DNA of 64,000 bases, taken from Oscillospiraceae bacterium. Lineage in GTDB: Bacteria; Bacillota; Clostridia; Oscillospirales; Ruminococcaceae. Below are positions 32,575 through 39,680 of the stretch, in pieces. Numbering within the stretch: the first letter of the stretch is position 1; the number at the start of each line of letters is the position of its first letter. Made by a program: the position numbers and the translations under genes. The stretch lies in contig SVMR01000003.1 in assembly GCA_015067315.1 (NCBI GenBank), positions 62,001 to 126,000 of the forward strand, written 5' to 3'. The notes under the pieces are model-generated. The model was not told the origin of the DNA, did no database searches, and worked only from the letters and a program-made list of their open reading frames with translations.

Positions 32575-33504
32575 TTATTCTTTGATTTTCTCTGCGATTT
32601 TCTGAAGATCCTCAACGGAATCCGCGATGAAGGCGTTTGCTTCGCCGGCAACGTTTTTGACCGCTGTGAGAAGGTCCTTGTCTTTTCCGAGGATTACGAA
32701 GGTATCGAATCCGTCATCGACGGAAGCGGCAAGAGCTTCGTAGAAACGGACGGCGTTTACCTGCTGTTTTGCAAAATAATCGGAAGGAAGAGTCATAACG
32801 TCAACAAGTTTTCCATATAAAGTGGAATACATCTTTGTGGAAAGGTCGCTGTGGCGGATATTTCTCATAACGTCCTGGAGTTTTGAAACATAGGGGAAAA
32901 CCATTACGGAATGGAGCGGAAGAGAATCCTTGAGTTTTACGGAATTTACTTTGTGTTTCGCAAGTTCCTTGAGAACCGCTTTAAGGCCTTCCTCATCGCC
33001 GATAATAACGGTCTGTTCCGGAGCCTCAACCGCGGTCATCTGAACAAATCCCGCAAGGCATTTATCGGAAGCGAGGCTTACGAATTCATGCTTTACGTTG
33101 CGAAGACGGTAGGTATCAAGTCTTCCTGCTCCAACAGCTTCCTTTCTCATATCGCGGTAGGCGTTTGCAACGGCAATTCCGTCTTCAAGGGAAAAGACGT
33201 TTCCGGCGGTCATTGCGGTGATTTCGCCTGCGGAATAGCCGATGAATGCTTCCGGCGCGGGAAGAATTTCCTTTGCCGCTTCCGCAAGGGAAAGCTGATG
33301 AAGAAGCTGGAGCTGGAAGGAAACTTCCTCGTCGGTAACTTCGGCGGCTCTTCCTTTTGAAGAAATTTCCGCCGCATCAAAACCGAGAACAGCGGAAGCT
33401 TTTTCGTAAATTTCTTTTACGTTTTCGGAATATTCAGAAATTCCCTTTCCCATTCCCGCATGGGAACAGCCGTAGCCGGGAAATACAAAAGCAAGTTTTT
33501 TCAA
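32575..33504 (-). CDS. Divergent FabD-like acyltransferase
   Basis: A 309-residue protein with the malonyl-CoA:ACP transacylase fold. The N-terminus FVFPGYGCSHAGMGKG corresponds to the FPGQGxQxxGMG motif, but the conserved glutamine is tyrosine. The nucleophile motif reads IGYSAGE instead of GHSLGE, retaining the serine but not the preceding histidine. LPLHSVMV supplies the catalytic histidine. It sits head-to-head with acpP and convergent to the glycosylase, away from any fab cluster. It may be an acyl transferase with altered specificity or a degenerate FabD. The start is TTG 33504, 10 bases after GGAGG. Confidence 0.82.
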   Translation of the reverse strand: MKKLAFVFPGYGCSHAGMGKGISEYSENVKEIYEKASAVLGFDAAEISSKGRAAEVTDEEVSFQLQLLHQLSLAEAAKEILPAPEAFIGYSAGEITAMTAGNVFSLEDGIAVANAYRDMRKEAVGAGRLDTYRLRNVKHEFVSLASDKCLAGFVQMTAVEAPEQTVIIGDEEGLKAVLKELAKHKVNSVKLKDSLPLHSVMVFPYVSKLQDVMRNIRHSDLSTKMYSTLYGKLVDVMTLPSDYFAKQQVNAVRFYEALAASVDDGFDTFVILGKDKDLLTAVKNVAGEANAFIADSVEDLQKIAEKIKE

Positions 33505-33550
33505 GATAAAATACCCTCCGTATGCAATGATGCAGAATAATACAAATACT

Positions 33551-33578
33551 AATATACCATAAATTTCGGCGATTTCAA
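33551..33578 (-). promoter_or_regulatory. Promoter of the FabD-like gene
   Basis: On the minus strand TTGAAA (33573-33578), 16 bases, TATATT (33551-33556). Confidence 0.6.
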
Positions 33579-33620
33579 GATTAAACCAAAAACTTAGGAT
33601 AAATTTATCCGAAAAAGCAT

Positions 33621-33649
33621 TGACAACTCAAAATGTTTTATATATTATA
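33621..33649 (+). promoter_or_regulatory. acpP promoter
   Basis: TTGACA (33621-33626), 17 bases, TATTAT (33644-33649). Confidence 0.85.
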
Positions 33650-33713
33650 TTTAAAGGCAAAAACAAACGGCCTTATAAAAAAAGCCCGTTTTTATTTTTA
33701 GGAGGTAATTTCA

Positions 33714-33941
33714 ATGGTATTTGAAAAAGTAAGAGAAATTCTTTGCGATCAGCTTGACCTTGAACCCGAAGACATTACCCTTGATACCAACATCATCGAC
33801 GATCTCGGCGCAGATTCCCTTGATCTCGTTGACTTTGTAATGTCCCTTGAAGACGAGTTCGACAAAGAGATTCCCGACGAGGACGTCGAAAATATCAGAA
33901 CTGTCGGCGATATCGTTTCTTACATCGAAAATTCCCTTTAA
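33714..33941 (+). CDS. acpP: Acyl carrier protein
   Basis: A 75-residue acidic four-helix carrier. The phosphopantetheine serine lies in [19 protein letters not shown] (Ser about 37). It carries growing acyl chains in fatty acid synthesis. AGGAGG precedes ATG 33714. It has its own consensus promoter and a probable terminator, and is divergent from the FabD-like gene. Confidence 0.96.
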   Translation: MVFEKVREILCDQLDLEPEDITLDTNIIDDLGADSLDLVDFVMSLEDEFDKEIPDEDVENIRTVGDIVSYIENSL

Positions 33942-33977
33942 TTTTTCAATAATTCAGAAATATTGGAAATGAAGATC

Positions 33978-34009
33978 GCGGAACGGGAGCGTTCCGCTAT
34001 TTTCGTTTT
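33978..34009 (+). terminator. Probable acpP terminator
   Basis: GCGGAACG-GGAG-CGTTCCGC followed by TATTTTCGTTTT. The T tract is interrupted, so read-through into proS is possible. Confidence 0.65.
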
Positions 34010-34033
34010 ATGCCAGTAAGGAGTTGTAAAAAA

Positions 34034-35470
34034 ATGGCAGACCAGAAAAAAATGGTAGAGGCGATAACCTCAATGGAGGACGACTTCGCCCAGTGGTACA
34101 CCGACGTTGTCAAAAAAGCCGAACTCATAGATTATTCCAGCGTCCGCGGATGCATGGTTCTCCGTCCTTACGGATACGCAATCTGGGAAAACATCCAGAA
34201 GCTTTTTGACGCGCGTTTTAAAGCAACCGGTCACGAAAACGTTTATATGCCCATGTTCATTCCCGAAAGCCTTCTTCAGAAGGAAAAAGACCATATCGAA
34301 GGCTTTGCTCCGGAAGTTGCATGGATCACCATGGGCGGCGGCGAACAGCTTCAGGAAAGAATGTGCGTACGCCCCACTTCCGAAACCCTTTTCTGCGACC
34401 ATTACGCACACGTAATCAAATCCTACCGCGACCTTCCGAAACTTTATAACCAGTGGTGCAGCGTTGTACGCTGGGAAAAAACAACCCGTCCTTTTCTCCG
34501 CTCCATGGAATTCCTCTGGCAGGAAGGACACACCATGCACGAAACCGCAGAGGAAGCTATCGCTGAAACCGAACAGATGCTCAACATCTATGCCGACGTT
34601 TGCGAAAAGAACTTTGCGATCCCGATGATCAAAGGTCAGAAAACCGAAAAGGAAAAATTCGCAGGTGCGGAAGCAACCTATACCATCGAAGCCATGATGC
34701 ACGACGGCAAGGCTCTTCAGTCCGGCACTTCCCATTTCTTCGGCGACGGCTTTGCAAAAGCTTTTGACGTTCAGTTCACCGGCCGCGACAACCAGCTTCA
34801 TACCCCGTTCGAAACTTCCTGGGGCGTTTCCACCCGCCTTATCGGCGCAATCATCATGACCCACGGCGACAACAACGGACTTGTTCTTCCTCCCGACGTT
34901 GCTCCCATCCAGGTTGTAATCGTTCCCGCTCAGCAACACAAGGAAGGCGTTCTTGATGCGGCAAACGCAGTTAAGGAACGTCTTGCAAAATTCTGCCGCG
35001 TAAAACTCGACGACAGCGAACAGACCCCCGGCTGGAAATTTGCGGAATATGAAATGAAAGGCGTTCCGGTACGTCTTGAAATCGGTCCCCGCGATATTGC
35101 AAACAACCAGTGCGTTCTTGTCCGCCGCGACAACCGCGAAAAATATTTCGTATCTCTCGATGAGCTTGAAACCAAGATTCCCGAAATTCTTGGACTTGTT
35201 CGCGACGGTCTTTACCAGCGCGCTCTTGAAAACAGAGAAAACCGCACCTTTGCCGCCCATGACCTTGATGAATTCATCAAAATCGCAAACAGCGGCAACT
35301 GTTTCATCAAATCCATGTGGTGCGGTGACCGCGAATGCGAAGACAAACTCAAAGAAGTTGCGGGCGTTTCTTCCCGCTGCATGCCTTTTGAGCAGGAACA
35401 CATTGCCGACGTTTGTCCCGTTTGCGGAAAACCCGCAACCAAAATGGTATATTGGGGCAAAGCATACTGA
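34034..35470 (+). CDS. proS: Prolyl-tRNA synthetase, type 3 (archaeal/eukaryotic-like)
   Basis: A 478-residue class II synthetase without the insertion editing domain of the bacterial type. Features: [28 protein letters not shown] and [25 protein letters not shown] (motif 2), [18 protein letters not shown], an anticodon-binding domain with [13 protein letters not shown], and a C-terminal zinc-binding-like domain ending ...AY with [21 protein letters not shown] 34034 follows AAGGAG by 10 bases; ATG 34010 lacks a site. Codon use indicates high expression. Confidence 0.96.
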   Translation: MADQKKMVEAITSMEDDFAQWYTDVVKKAELIDYSSVRGCMVLRPYGYAIWENIQKLFDARFKATGHENVYMPMFIPESLLQKEKDHIEGFAPEVAWITMGGGEQLQERMCVRPTSETLFCDHYAHVIKSYRDLPKLYNQWCSVVRWEKTTRPFLRSMEFLWQEGHTMHETAEEAIAETEQMLNIYADVCEKNFAIPMIKGQKTEKEKFAGAEATYTIEAMMHDGKALQSGTSHFFGDGFAKAFDVQFTGRDNQLHTPFETSWGVSTRLIGAIIMTHGDNNGLVLPPDVAPIQVVIVPAQQHKEGVLDAANAVKERLAKFCRVKLDDSEQTPGWKFAEYEMKGVPVRLEIGPRDIANNQCVLVRRDNREKYFVSLDELETKIPEILGLVRDGLYQRALENRENRTFAAHDLDEFIKIANSGNCFIKSMWCGDRECEDKLKEVAGVSSRCMPFEQEHIADVCPVCGKPATKMVYWGKAY

Positions 35471-35486
35471 TATAATTCATGCAGAT

Positions 35487-35518
35487 AAAAACGGCACGCA
35501 GGGCGTGCCGTTTTTTAC
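35487..35518 (+). terminator. proS terminator
   Basis: An AAAACGGCACGC-AGG-GCGTGCCGTTTTTT hairpin. Confidence 0.93.
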
Positions 35519-35520
35519 TG

Positions 35521-35549
35521 TTGATATTTTCTTTACAAAGTGTTATATT
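35521..35549 (+). promoter_or_regulatory. Promoter of lipoprotein paralog A
   Basis: TTGATA (35521-35526), 17 bases, TATATT (35544-35549). A second possible pair, TTTACA/CATTAT, overlaps. Confidence 0.65.
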
Positions 35550-35584
35550 TTAATCATTATATAAATATCAGGAGAAAGATAAAA

Positions 35585-36289
35585 ATGAAAAAGTTAATTG
35601 CTTTGTTCCTTTCGCTTATAATGGTTTTTTCCCTTTGCTCCTGCCAGGGAAAAATTTCCGCCGAAGAACGCAGCGCCGCAAACGAAATAATCGAAAAACT
35701 CAACACCGTTTTCACAACCCACCAGAACGCAAACGAAGACGTTCTTACCGCAAACAGCCTTACCGCTTCCTCCGGATGCGAAACAAAAATGAGCGATCTC
35801 ACTTCCCGTCTTAAATATGTTTCCCATGATGAATTCGTTGAAGCGCTTGCTTCCGTTGTTGCGCTTCTTGCGGATGAGGAAGGCGGCGACGCAAACGCGG
35901 TATATGAAATGTGCATGTCAATGGAAGACCCGAGCGAAATATTCTCCCTTTTCGACGAAAGTTTTGTGCCGAACCTCTGCGGAATGGCTATTCAGGCTCA
36001 TACATCCGTTCTTTCCGGAACCGACGAAATTCTTGAACAGGCAAAAAGCGAACTTGATGCTTTTGCGGAAAAATATCCGGATTCCGAAATTCTTGCCCCT
36101 CTTGAAGCCTATTGCAAAGCCGTAACCTCTTTCAGCGGCTATTGCGGCGAATACGCATTTTTGATCACAGATTCCGCCGCATCCGAAATCAGAATTCTTG
36201 AAAGCATCTGCGAAACCGCAAAAACCATGCTTGACGGTTCGGACAGCAAATTGCCCGACAACGCCCAGCTTGTTAACCCCGAAGAATAA
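35585..36289 (+). CDS. Lipoprotein, paralog A of a tandem pair
   Basis: A 234-residue exported lipoprotein: MKKLIALFLSLIMVFSLCSC with the lipobox cysteine at residue 20. The mature part is helical and acidic, without a family I recognise. It is clearly paralogous to the protein at 37073-37738: both contain NANEDV.TAN, A.SSGC.T.M..LTS.LK, FVEALAS.VALLA/MAE, PNLCGMAIQ/PKACGMAIQ, SGTDEILE.A.S.L..F...YPDSE. It has three or four conserved cysteines after the lipobox. AGGAG lies 10 bases before ATG 35585. Confidence 0.85.
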   Translation: MKKLIALFLSLIMVFSLCSCQGKISAEERSAANEIIEKLNTVFTTHQNANEDVLTANSLTASSGCETKMSDLTSRLKYVSHDEFVEALASVVALLADEEGGDANAVYEMCMSMEDPSEIFSLFDESFVPNLCGMAIQAHTSVLSGTDEILEQAKSELDAFAEKYPDSEILAPLEAYCKAVTSFSGYCGEYAFLITDSAASEIRILESICETAKTMLDGSDSKLPDNAQLVNPEE

Positions 36290-36305
36290 ACTCCACCGCG
36301 CAATT

Positions 36306-36338
36306 GTAGGGAACGTCGTCCCCGACGTTCCGCAAAAA
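36306..36338. repeat. Dispersed GGAACGTCG palindrome, copy 1
   Basis: GTAGGGAACGTCG-TCCC-CGACGTTCC followed by GCAAAAA. The same core recurs at 53485-53517 (same strand) and 55608-55637 (inverted). Confidence 0.9.
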
Positions 36339-36352
36339 AACAGTCCGATTAA

Positions 36353-36391
36353 AAACAGACGCACCTATCGGTGCGTCTGTTTTGTTTTTTA
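36353..36391. terminator. Terminator between lipoprotein A and the XRE gene
   Basis: An AAACAGACGCACC-TATC-GGTGCGTCTGTTT hairpin with TTTTTT tail between convergent genes. Confidence 0.92.
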
Positions 36392-36613
36392 TCTGAAATC
36401 AAACAGCTCTTTCGGAGTTACTTCAAGAACTTCGCAAAGCTTAAAAACAACGTCAAAAGAAACTCCGACGTTCCCGAGTTCTATTGCGCTTATATGGCTT
36501 CTGTCTATGTCAACCAATTCCGCAAGCTGGAGTTGGGTCAGTTTTTTGCGTTTACGGTAATAAACAACATTAAGTCCAAACTTTTCATAAAGTTCTTTGT
36601 ATTCGGCTTTCAT
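36389..36613 (-). CDS. Small XRE-family HTH repressor
   Basis: A 74-residue Cro/C1-type DNA-binding protein with nothing but the HTH: LNVVYYRKRKKLTQLQLAELVDIDRSHISAIELGN, then VSFDVVFKLCEVLEVTPKELFDF. It is divergent from the SHOCT/lipoprotein operon, with an 11-base perfect inverted repeat across its ribosome site (36615-36649). It is therefore a good candidate for a local repressor. Confidence 0.9.
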   Translation of the reverse strand: MKAEYKELYEKFGLNVVYYRKRKKLTQLQLAELVDIDRSHISAIELGNVGVSFDVVFKLCEVLEVTPKELFDFR

Positions 36614-36614
36614 A

Positions 36615-36649
36615 AAAAATCACCTCAGTTATAATTTTAGGTGATTTTT
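36615..36649. promoter_or_regulatory. Perfect 11-base inverted repeat over the XRE translation start
   Basis: AAAAATCACCT (36615-36625) and AGGTGATTTTT (36639-36649), 13 bases apart. The left arm contains the minus-strand GAGGTG ribosome site. It can be a DNA operator for the XRE protein or an RNA hairpin hiding its Shine-Dalgarno. Confidence 0.7.
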
Positions 36650-36670
36650 ACAATTCATAAACCTTGTTGT

Positions 36671-36714
36671 AATAGCGTAATGCTATTGACACAAGTCATT
36701 TTAAGTTTTATAAT
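36671..36714 (+). promoter_or_regulatory. Promoter of the SHOCT/lipoprotein operon with upstream dyad
   Basis: TTGACA (36686-36691), 17 bases, TATAAT (36709-36714): perfect consensus. AATAGC-5-GCTATT (36671-36687) overlaps the first bases of the -35, a likely repressor site. Confidence 0.85.
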
Positions 36715-36753
36715 AGATTTTACAAAAATTTCTTTTGAAAAGAGGATGAAAAA

Positions 36754-37047
36754 ATGGAATTTATTTTAACTCTCGCAATTGCCGCAGGTCTTGCATTTAT
36801 TCCCGCAAACATTGCAAAGAAAAAAGGCAAAAGTTTCGGACTTTGGTGGTTCTATGGCTGGATGCTCTTCATTGTTGCGCTTATCCATTCCCTTCTTCTT
36901 CCCGACCCCAACGCCCAGGCAGCTCAGTCCGTTCAGAACACTGCTTCTTCCGCCGATGCTCTTGTTAAATATAAAGAGCTTCTTGATTCCGGCGTAATCA
37001 CCCAGGAAGAATTTGACGAAAAGAAAAAACAGCTTCTTGAAAACTGA
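36754..37047 (+). CDS. Small membrane protein with C-terminal SHOCT domain
   Basis: A 97-residue protein. N-terminal hydrophobic segments (about 3-20 and 30-48) have the GLAFIPANIAKKKGKSFGLWWFYGWMLF pattern. A linker of Ala/Gln/Ser follows. Then comes a SHOCT motif at about 70-96 (KYKELLDSGVITQEEFDEKKKQLL), a short oligomerisation motif seen at the ends of many membrane or secreted proteins. First gene of a three-gene run with two lipoproteins. Confidence 0.88.
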   Translation: MEFILTLAIAAGLAFIPANIAKKKGKSFGLWWFYGWMLFIVALIHSLLLPDPNAQAAQSVQNTASSADALVKYKELLDSGVITQEEFDEKKKQLLEN

Positions 37048-37072
37048 TTATTATTTTGAAAAGAGGAATAAA

Positions 37073-37738
37073 ATGAAAAAATTTGTTGTATTGCTTCTTG
37101 CAGTTGCGATGGTTTTCTCTCTTTGTTCTTGTCAGAGCGGACCTTCCGCGGAAGAAATCAACGCTGCATACGAAGTAATTGATAATCTCGATATCGTTTA
37201 TACAAATCATAAAAATGCAAACGAGGATGTTATAACTGCAAATGCCGTTTCCGCTTCCTCCGGATGTGCAACAAGAATGACCAGTCTTACCTCCCAGCTG
37301 AAACATATGACTCATGAAGAATTCGTAGAAGCTCTCGCTTCAATCGTTGCATTAATGGCTGAAGAACAGGGCAACAATGACCCGGGAGCAATATATGAAT
37401 GGTGCGTATCCATGGACGACCCCAGCGATATGTTCTATATTTTTAATGAAGCTTACGTACCTAAGGCTTGCGGAATGGCTATTCAGGGTCATGCATCCGC
37501 TCTTTCCGGAACTGATGAAATATTGGAAGAAGCAGGAAGCAAACTTGATAAATTCAAAACAGAATATCCGGATTCCGAAATGATTCCCGCTCTTGAAACT
37601 TATTATGAAGCAGTAGCTGCTTACAGCGAATATTGCACATCCGCATTTGTAATCACTGATACGGTTTCACTCGAAATCGGGGTTTTGGAATCCTCCTGCG
37701 AGCTCGCAAGAGAATCTGTTATAAATTTTACTGCGTAA
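37073..37738 (+). CDS. Lipoprotein, paralog B of the tandem pair
   Basis: A 221-residue lipoprotein with signal MKKFVVLLLAVAMVFSLCSC (cysteine 20), about half identical by eye to paralog A at 35585-36289, including the cysteines and the CGMAIQGHASALSGTDEILEEA block. No family recognised. It starts 25 bases after the SHOCT gene with AAGAGGA upstream of ATG 37073. Its synonymous codons are more AT-rich and less biased than paralog A, suggesting the copies have diverged in expression. Confidence 0.85.
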   Translation: MKKFVVLLLAVAMVFSLCSCQSGPSAEEINAAYEVIDNLDIVYTNHKNANEDVITANAVSASSGCATRMTSLTSQLKHMTHEEFVEALASIVALMAEEQGNNDPGAIYEWCVSMDDPSDMFYIFNEAYVPKACGMAIQGHASALSGTDEILEEAGSKLDKFKTEYPDSEMIPALETYYEAVAAYSEYCTSAFVITDTVSLEIGVLESSCELARESVINFTA

Positions 37739-37752
37739 AGTGAGGTTCTAAA

Positions 37753-37974
37753 ATGAAAAAATTATTTGCTTTATTGATGGCTCTTATCATGGTTCTTTCT
37801 TTCTGTTCCTGCGGAGAAAGAGAGCTTACTCCGGAAGAACAACTTGCGGAAGCAAGAAAACAAACCGAATGGGCAAAGAAAAATGCCGATGCCGCGCAGA
37901 AAGAACTTGATGATCTTCGCGACGCCATTGACGAATACGAATATTGGAAAAATCAGGTTGAAAACGCAGGTTGA
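37753..37974 (+). CDS. Mini-lipoprotein with coiled-coil
   Basis: A 73-residue lipoprotein: signal MKKLFALLMALIMVLSFCSC (cysteine 20), then a highly charged helix (TPEEQLAEARKQTEWAKKNADAAQKELDDLRDAIDEYEYW) with heptad-like spacing. The signal sequence closely matches those of paralogs A and B. Function unknown; it may be a structural spacer or partner at the cell surface. Last gene of the operon, before a terminator. Confidence 0.78.
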   Translation: MKKLFALLMALIMVLSFCSCGERELTPEEQLAEARKQTEWAKKNADAAQKELDDLRDAIDEYEYWKNQVENAG

Positions 37975-37990
37975 TATTCATTTCCGAACA

Positions 37991-38027
37991 ATAAAAAAAT
38001 CTCCCATGAAAATGGGAGATTTTTTAT
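37991..38027. terminator. Bidirectional terminator between mini-lipoprotein and rhodanese
   Basis: An AAAAAAATCTCCCAT-GAAA-ATGGGAGATTTTTT hairpin between convergent genes. Confidence 0.92.
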
Positions 38028-38431
38028 TGTTCGATTTCATAGGGCCAATCGATTATTCCGCCGAATTCATAAACTTCGGAATAGCCGAGGGAAACAAGCG
38101 CTTCCGCGGCAATTTTGCTTCGGCGGCCGCTTCGGCAATAAACGAAAACCGGAACATCCTTTTCCGGAATCTCCGCCTCCGCCCTTTCCTCGATTTCATC
38201 GTGCGGGATAACGATTGCGCCGGGGATATGTCCTTCGGAAAATTCTTCTTCCGCTCTCGCATCCAGAAGAACGAATTCTTCGAGATCTTCCATCATTTCT
38301 TTTGCTTTTTCGGGATTTATATTCATATAAACACTTCCTTTTTCTTCCGCGCCGCATCCGGAAACCGCCAAAAGGAAAACCAACGCGGCAACGATTGAAA
38401 GCAATCTTCTTTTTATCATTCTTTTATACAT
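38024..38431 (-). CDS. Rhodanese-domain lipoprotein
   Basis: A 135-residue protein. The N-terminus has a signal with lipobox (LLAVSGC, cysteine about 25), followed by a single rhodanese domain: VLLDARAEEEFSEGHIPGAIVIPHDEI and the active-site loop VFVYCRSGRRSKIAAEAL, with cysteine intact. It would transfer sulfane sulfur outside the membrane. ATG 38431 follows AAAGGAG by 9 bases. It is divergent from a Crp/Fnr gene whose far end abuts a thioredoxin, so the three look like one sulfur/redox locus. Confidence 0.9.
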   Translation of the reverse strand: MYKRMIKRRLLSIVAALVFLLAVSGCGAEEKGSVYMNINPEKAKEMMEDLEEFVLLDARAEEEFSEGHIPGAIVIPHDEIEERAEAEIPEKDVPVFVYCRSGRRSKIAAEALVSLGYSEVYEFGGIIDWPYEIEQ

Positions 38432-38459
38432 AAACCGATTCTCCTTTCCTGCTTTTTGT

Positions 38460-38488
38460 TTGACATAATTTAAAATTTGGGATATATT
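38460..38488 (+). promoter_or_regulatory. Promoter of the Crp/Fnr gene
   Basis: TTGACA (38460-38465), 17 bases, TATATT (38483-38488). Confidence 0.82.
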
Positions 38489-38531
38489 ATTTTTATACTT
38501 TATTATAAAACTTTTCAAAGGAGCGAACAAT

Positions 38532-39206
38532 ATGCCCTGTGAAAAATGCCATTTGCTTATGAAGCAGTCCTTTCCTTTTTGGGAAAGCCTTTCCGAAACG
38601 GATAAGGCCGAACTTATGAACGGCGCCGGCTGCGCCGAATTCAAAAAAGGACAAAACATACATAACGGAACCGTATGCACCGGTATAATTTTTGTAAAAA
38701 CCGGCTGTCTTCGGGTCTATATGCTTTCCGAAGAGGGAAAGGAAATCACCCTCTATCGGATTTTCGCCGGGGACGTTTGCGTTCTTTCCGCCTCCTGCAT
38801 TCTTGAATCCATAAACTTCGACGTCCAGGTTGACGCCGAAGAGGACAGCCGCTGCTGTATTTTGAGTCCCGCTTCATTCCGCCGCGTTTCCGAAAGAAAG
38901 CCGGAAATGAAGAATTTCCTTCTTGAAAAAACGGTAAGCCGCTTTTCCGAAGTTATGTGGGTAATGCAGCAGATCCTTTTTATGAGCTTTGATAAACGCC
39001 TTGCGATTTTTCTTCTTAACGAAGCGGAAAACGCAAAAAGCCCCGAAATAAAGCTGACTCACGAACAGATTGCAAAATATATGGGCTCCGCAAGGGAGGT
39101 TGTGTCGCGCATGCTCAAATATTTTTCATCCGAAGGTTACGTTGAACTTTCCCGAGGCGGCGTCACAATAACTGATTTTGATGCTTTGGACCGTTTAGCC
39201 CTTTGA
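38532..39206 (+). CDS. Crp/Fnr-family transcriptional regulator
   Basis: A 224-residue regulator. Residues about 15-125 are a cyclic-nucleotide-binding-like beta barrel (FKKGQNIHNGTVCTGIIFVKTGCLRVYMLSEEGKEITLYRIFAGDVCVLSASC). Residues about 145-215 form the Crp HTH (LTHEQIAKYMGSAREVVSRMLKYFSSEGYVELSRGGVTI). N-terminal CEKC and several cysteines in the barrel suggest redox or sulfur sensing rather than cAMP binding. AAAGGAG precedes ATG 38532. The 3' end overlaps the convergent thioredoxin gene by 12 bases. Confidence 0.93.
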   Translation: MPCEKCHLLMKQSFPFWESLSETDKAELMNGAGCAEFKKGQNIHNGTVCTGIIFVKTGCLRVYMLSEEGKEITLYRIFAGDVCVLSASCILESINFDVQVDAEEDSRCCILSPASFRRVSERKPEMKNFLLEKTVSRFSEVMWVMQQILFMSFDKRLAIFLLNEAENAKSPEIKLTHEQIAKYMGSAREVVSRMLKYFSSEGYVELSRGGVTITDFDALDRLAL

Positions 39207-39506
39207 AAACTGAACGACCCTTTCCTTCGGGCGGAAGCCGACCATTGAATCCACCGCTTTTCCGTCCCGGAAAAGAACAAGCGCCGGAATGCTCATGATT
39301 CCGTAACGGGAAGCAAGTTCCTTTTCTTCGTCAACGTTTACTTTTCCGAAGGAAACTCCTTCAACTTCTTCCGCAACCTGGTCAACAACCGGGGAAAGCA
39401 TTCTGCAGGGTCCGCACCAGGGCGCCCAGAAATCAACAACAACGGGGTTTCCGTTTTTAAGAACGTTTTCTTCAAAATTTTCTTTATTCAAAACTTTAAC
39501 TGACAT
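39195..39506 (-). CDS. trxA: Thioredoxin (second copy)
   Basis: A 103-residue thioredoxin with VVVDFWAPWCGPCRMLSPVVDQVAEEVEG and IMSIPALVLFRDGK. Its end overlaps the Crp/Fnr gene tail-to-tail. A dyad resembling a Crp/Fnr box is centred at -41 of its promoter. Codon bias differs from the copy at 28 kb. It is likely a regulated, stress-linked thioredoxin serving the rhodanese/Crp locus. Confidence 0.95.
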   Translation of the reverse strand: MSVKVLNKENFEENVLKNGNPVVVDFWAPWCGPCRMLSPVVDQVAEEVEGVSFGKVNVDEEKELASRYGIMSIPALVLFRDGKAVDSMVGFRPKERVVQFSKG

Positions 39507-39549
39507 ATCTTCAAATCCTTTCGGTTATTAATTTGTTTTCGTTGAACTT

Positions 39550-39591
39550 ATTATAACCGGAAGGATTTTATATTTCCGTGACTTTGTCACA
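39550..39591 (-). promoter_or_regulatory. Promoter of the second thioredoxin with a Crp/Fnr-like site at -41
   Basis: On the minus strand TATAAT (39550-39555) has no good -35 (CGGAAA at 17 bases). Instead GTGAC-AAA-GTCAC (39578-39590; TGTGAC with the next base) is centred about 41 bases before the predicted start. A class II Crp/Fnr activator sits at that position. Confidence 0.7.
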
Positions 39592-39680
39592 GTTAAAGCG
39601 TTTTTTTGAAAAATTTTTCAGGGATTGCTTTTTTGTAATAATTATCCGAAAGCCGCATATCCTTTTCTTATGAAAAGGCG

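Noticed and set aside
34070..35401. 443-codon minus-strand frame opposite proS
   Set aside because: Shadow of a highly expressed gene; no start signal or family.
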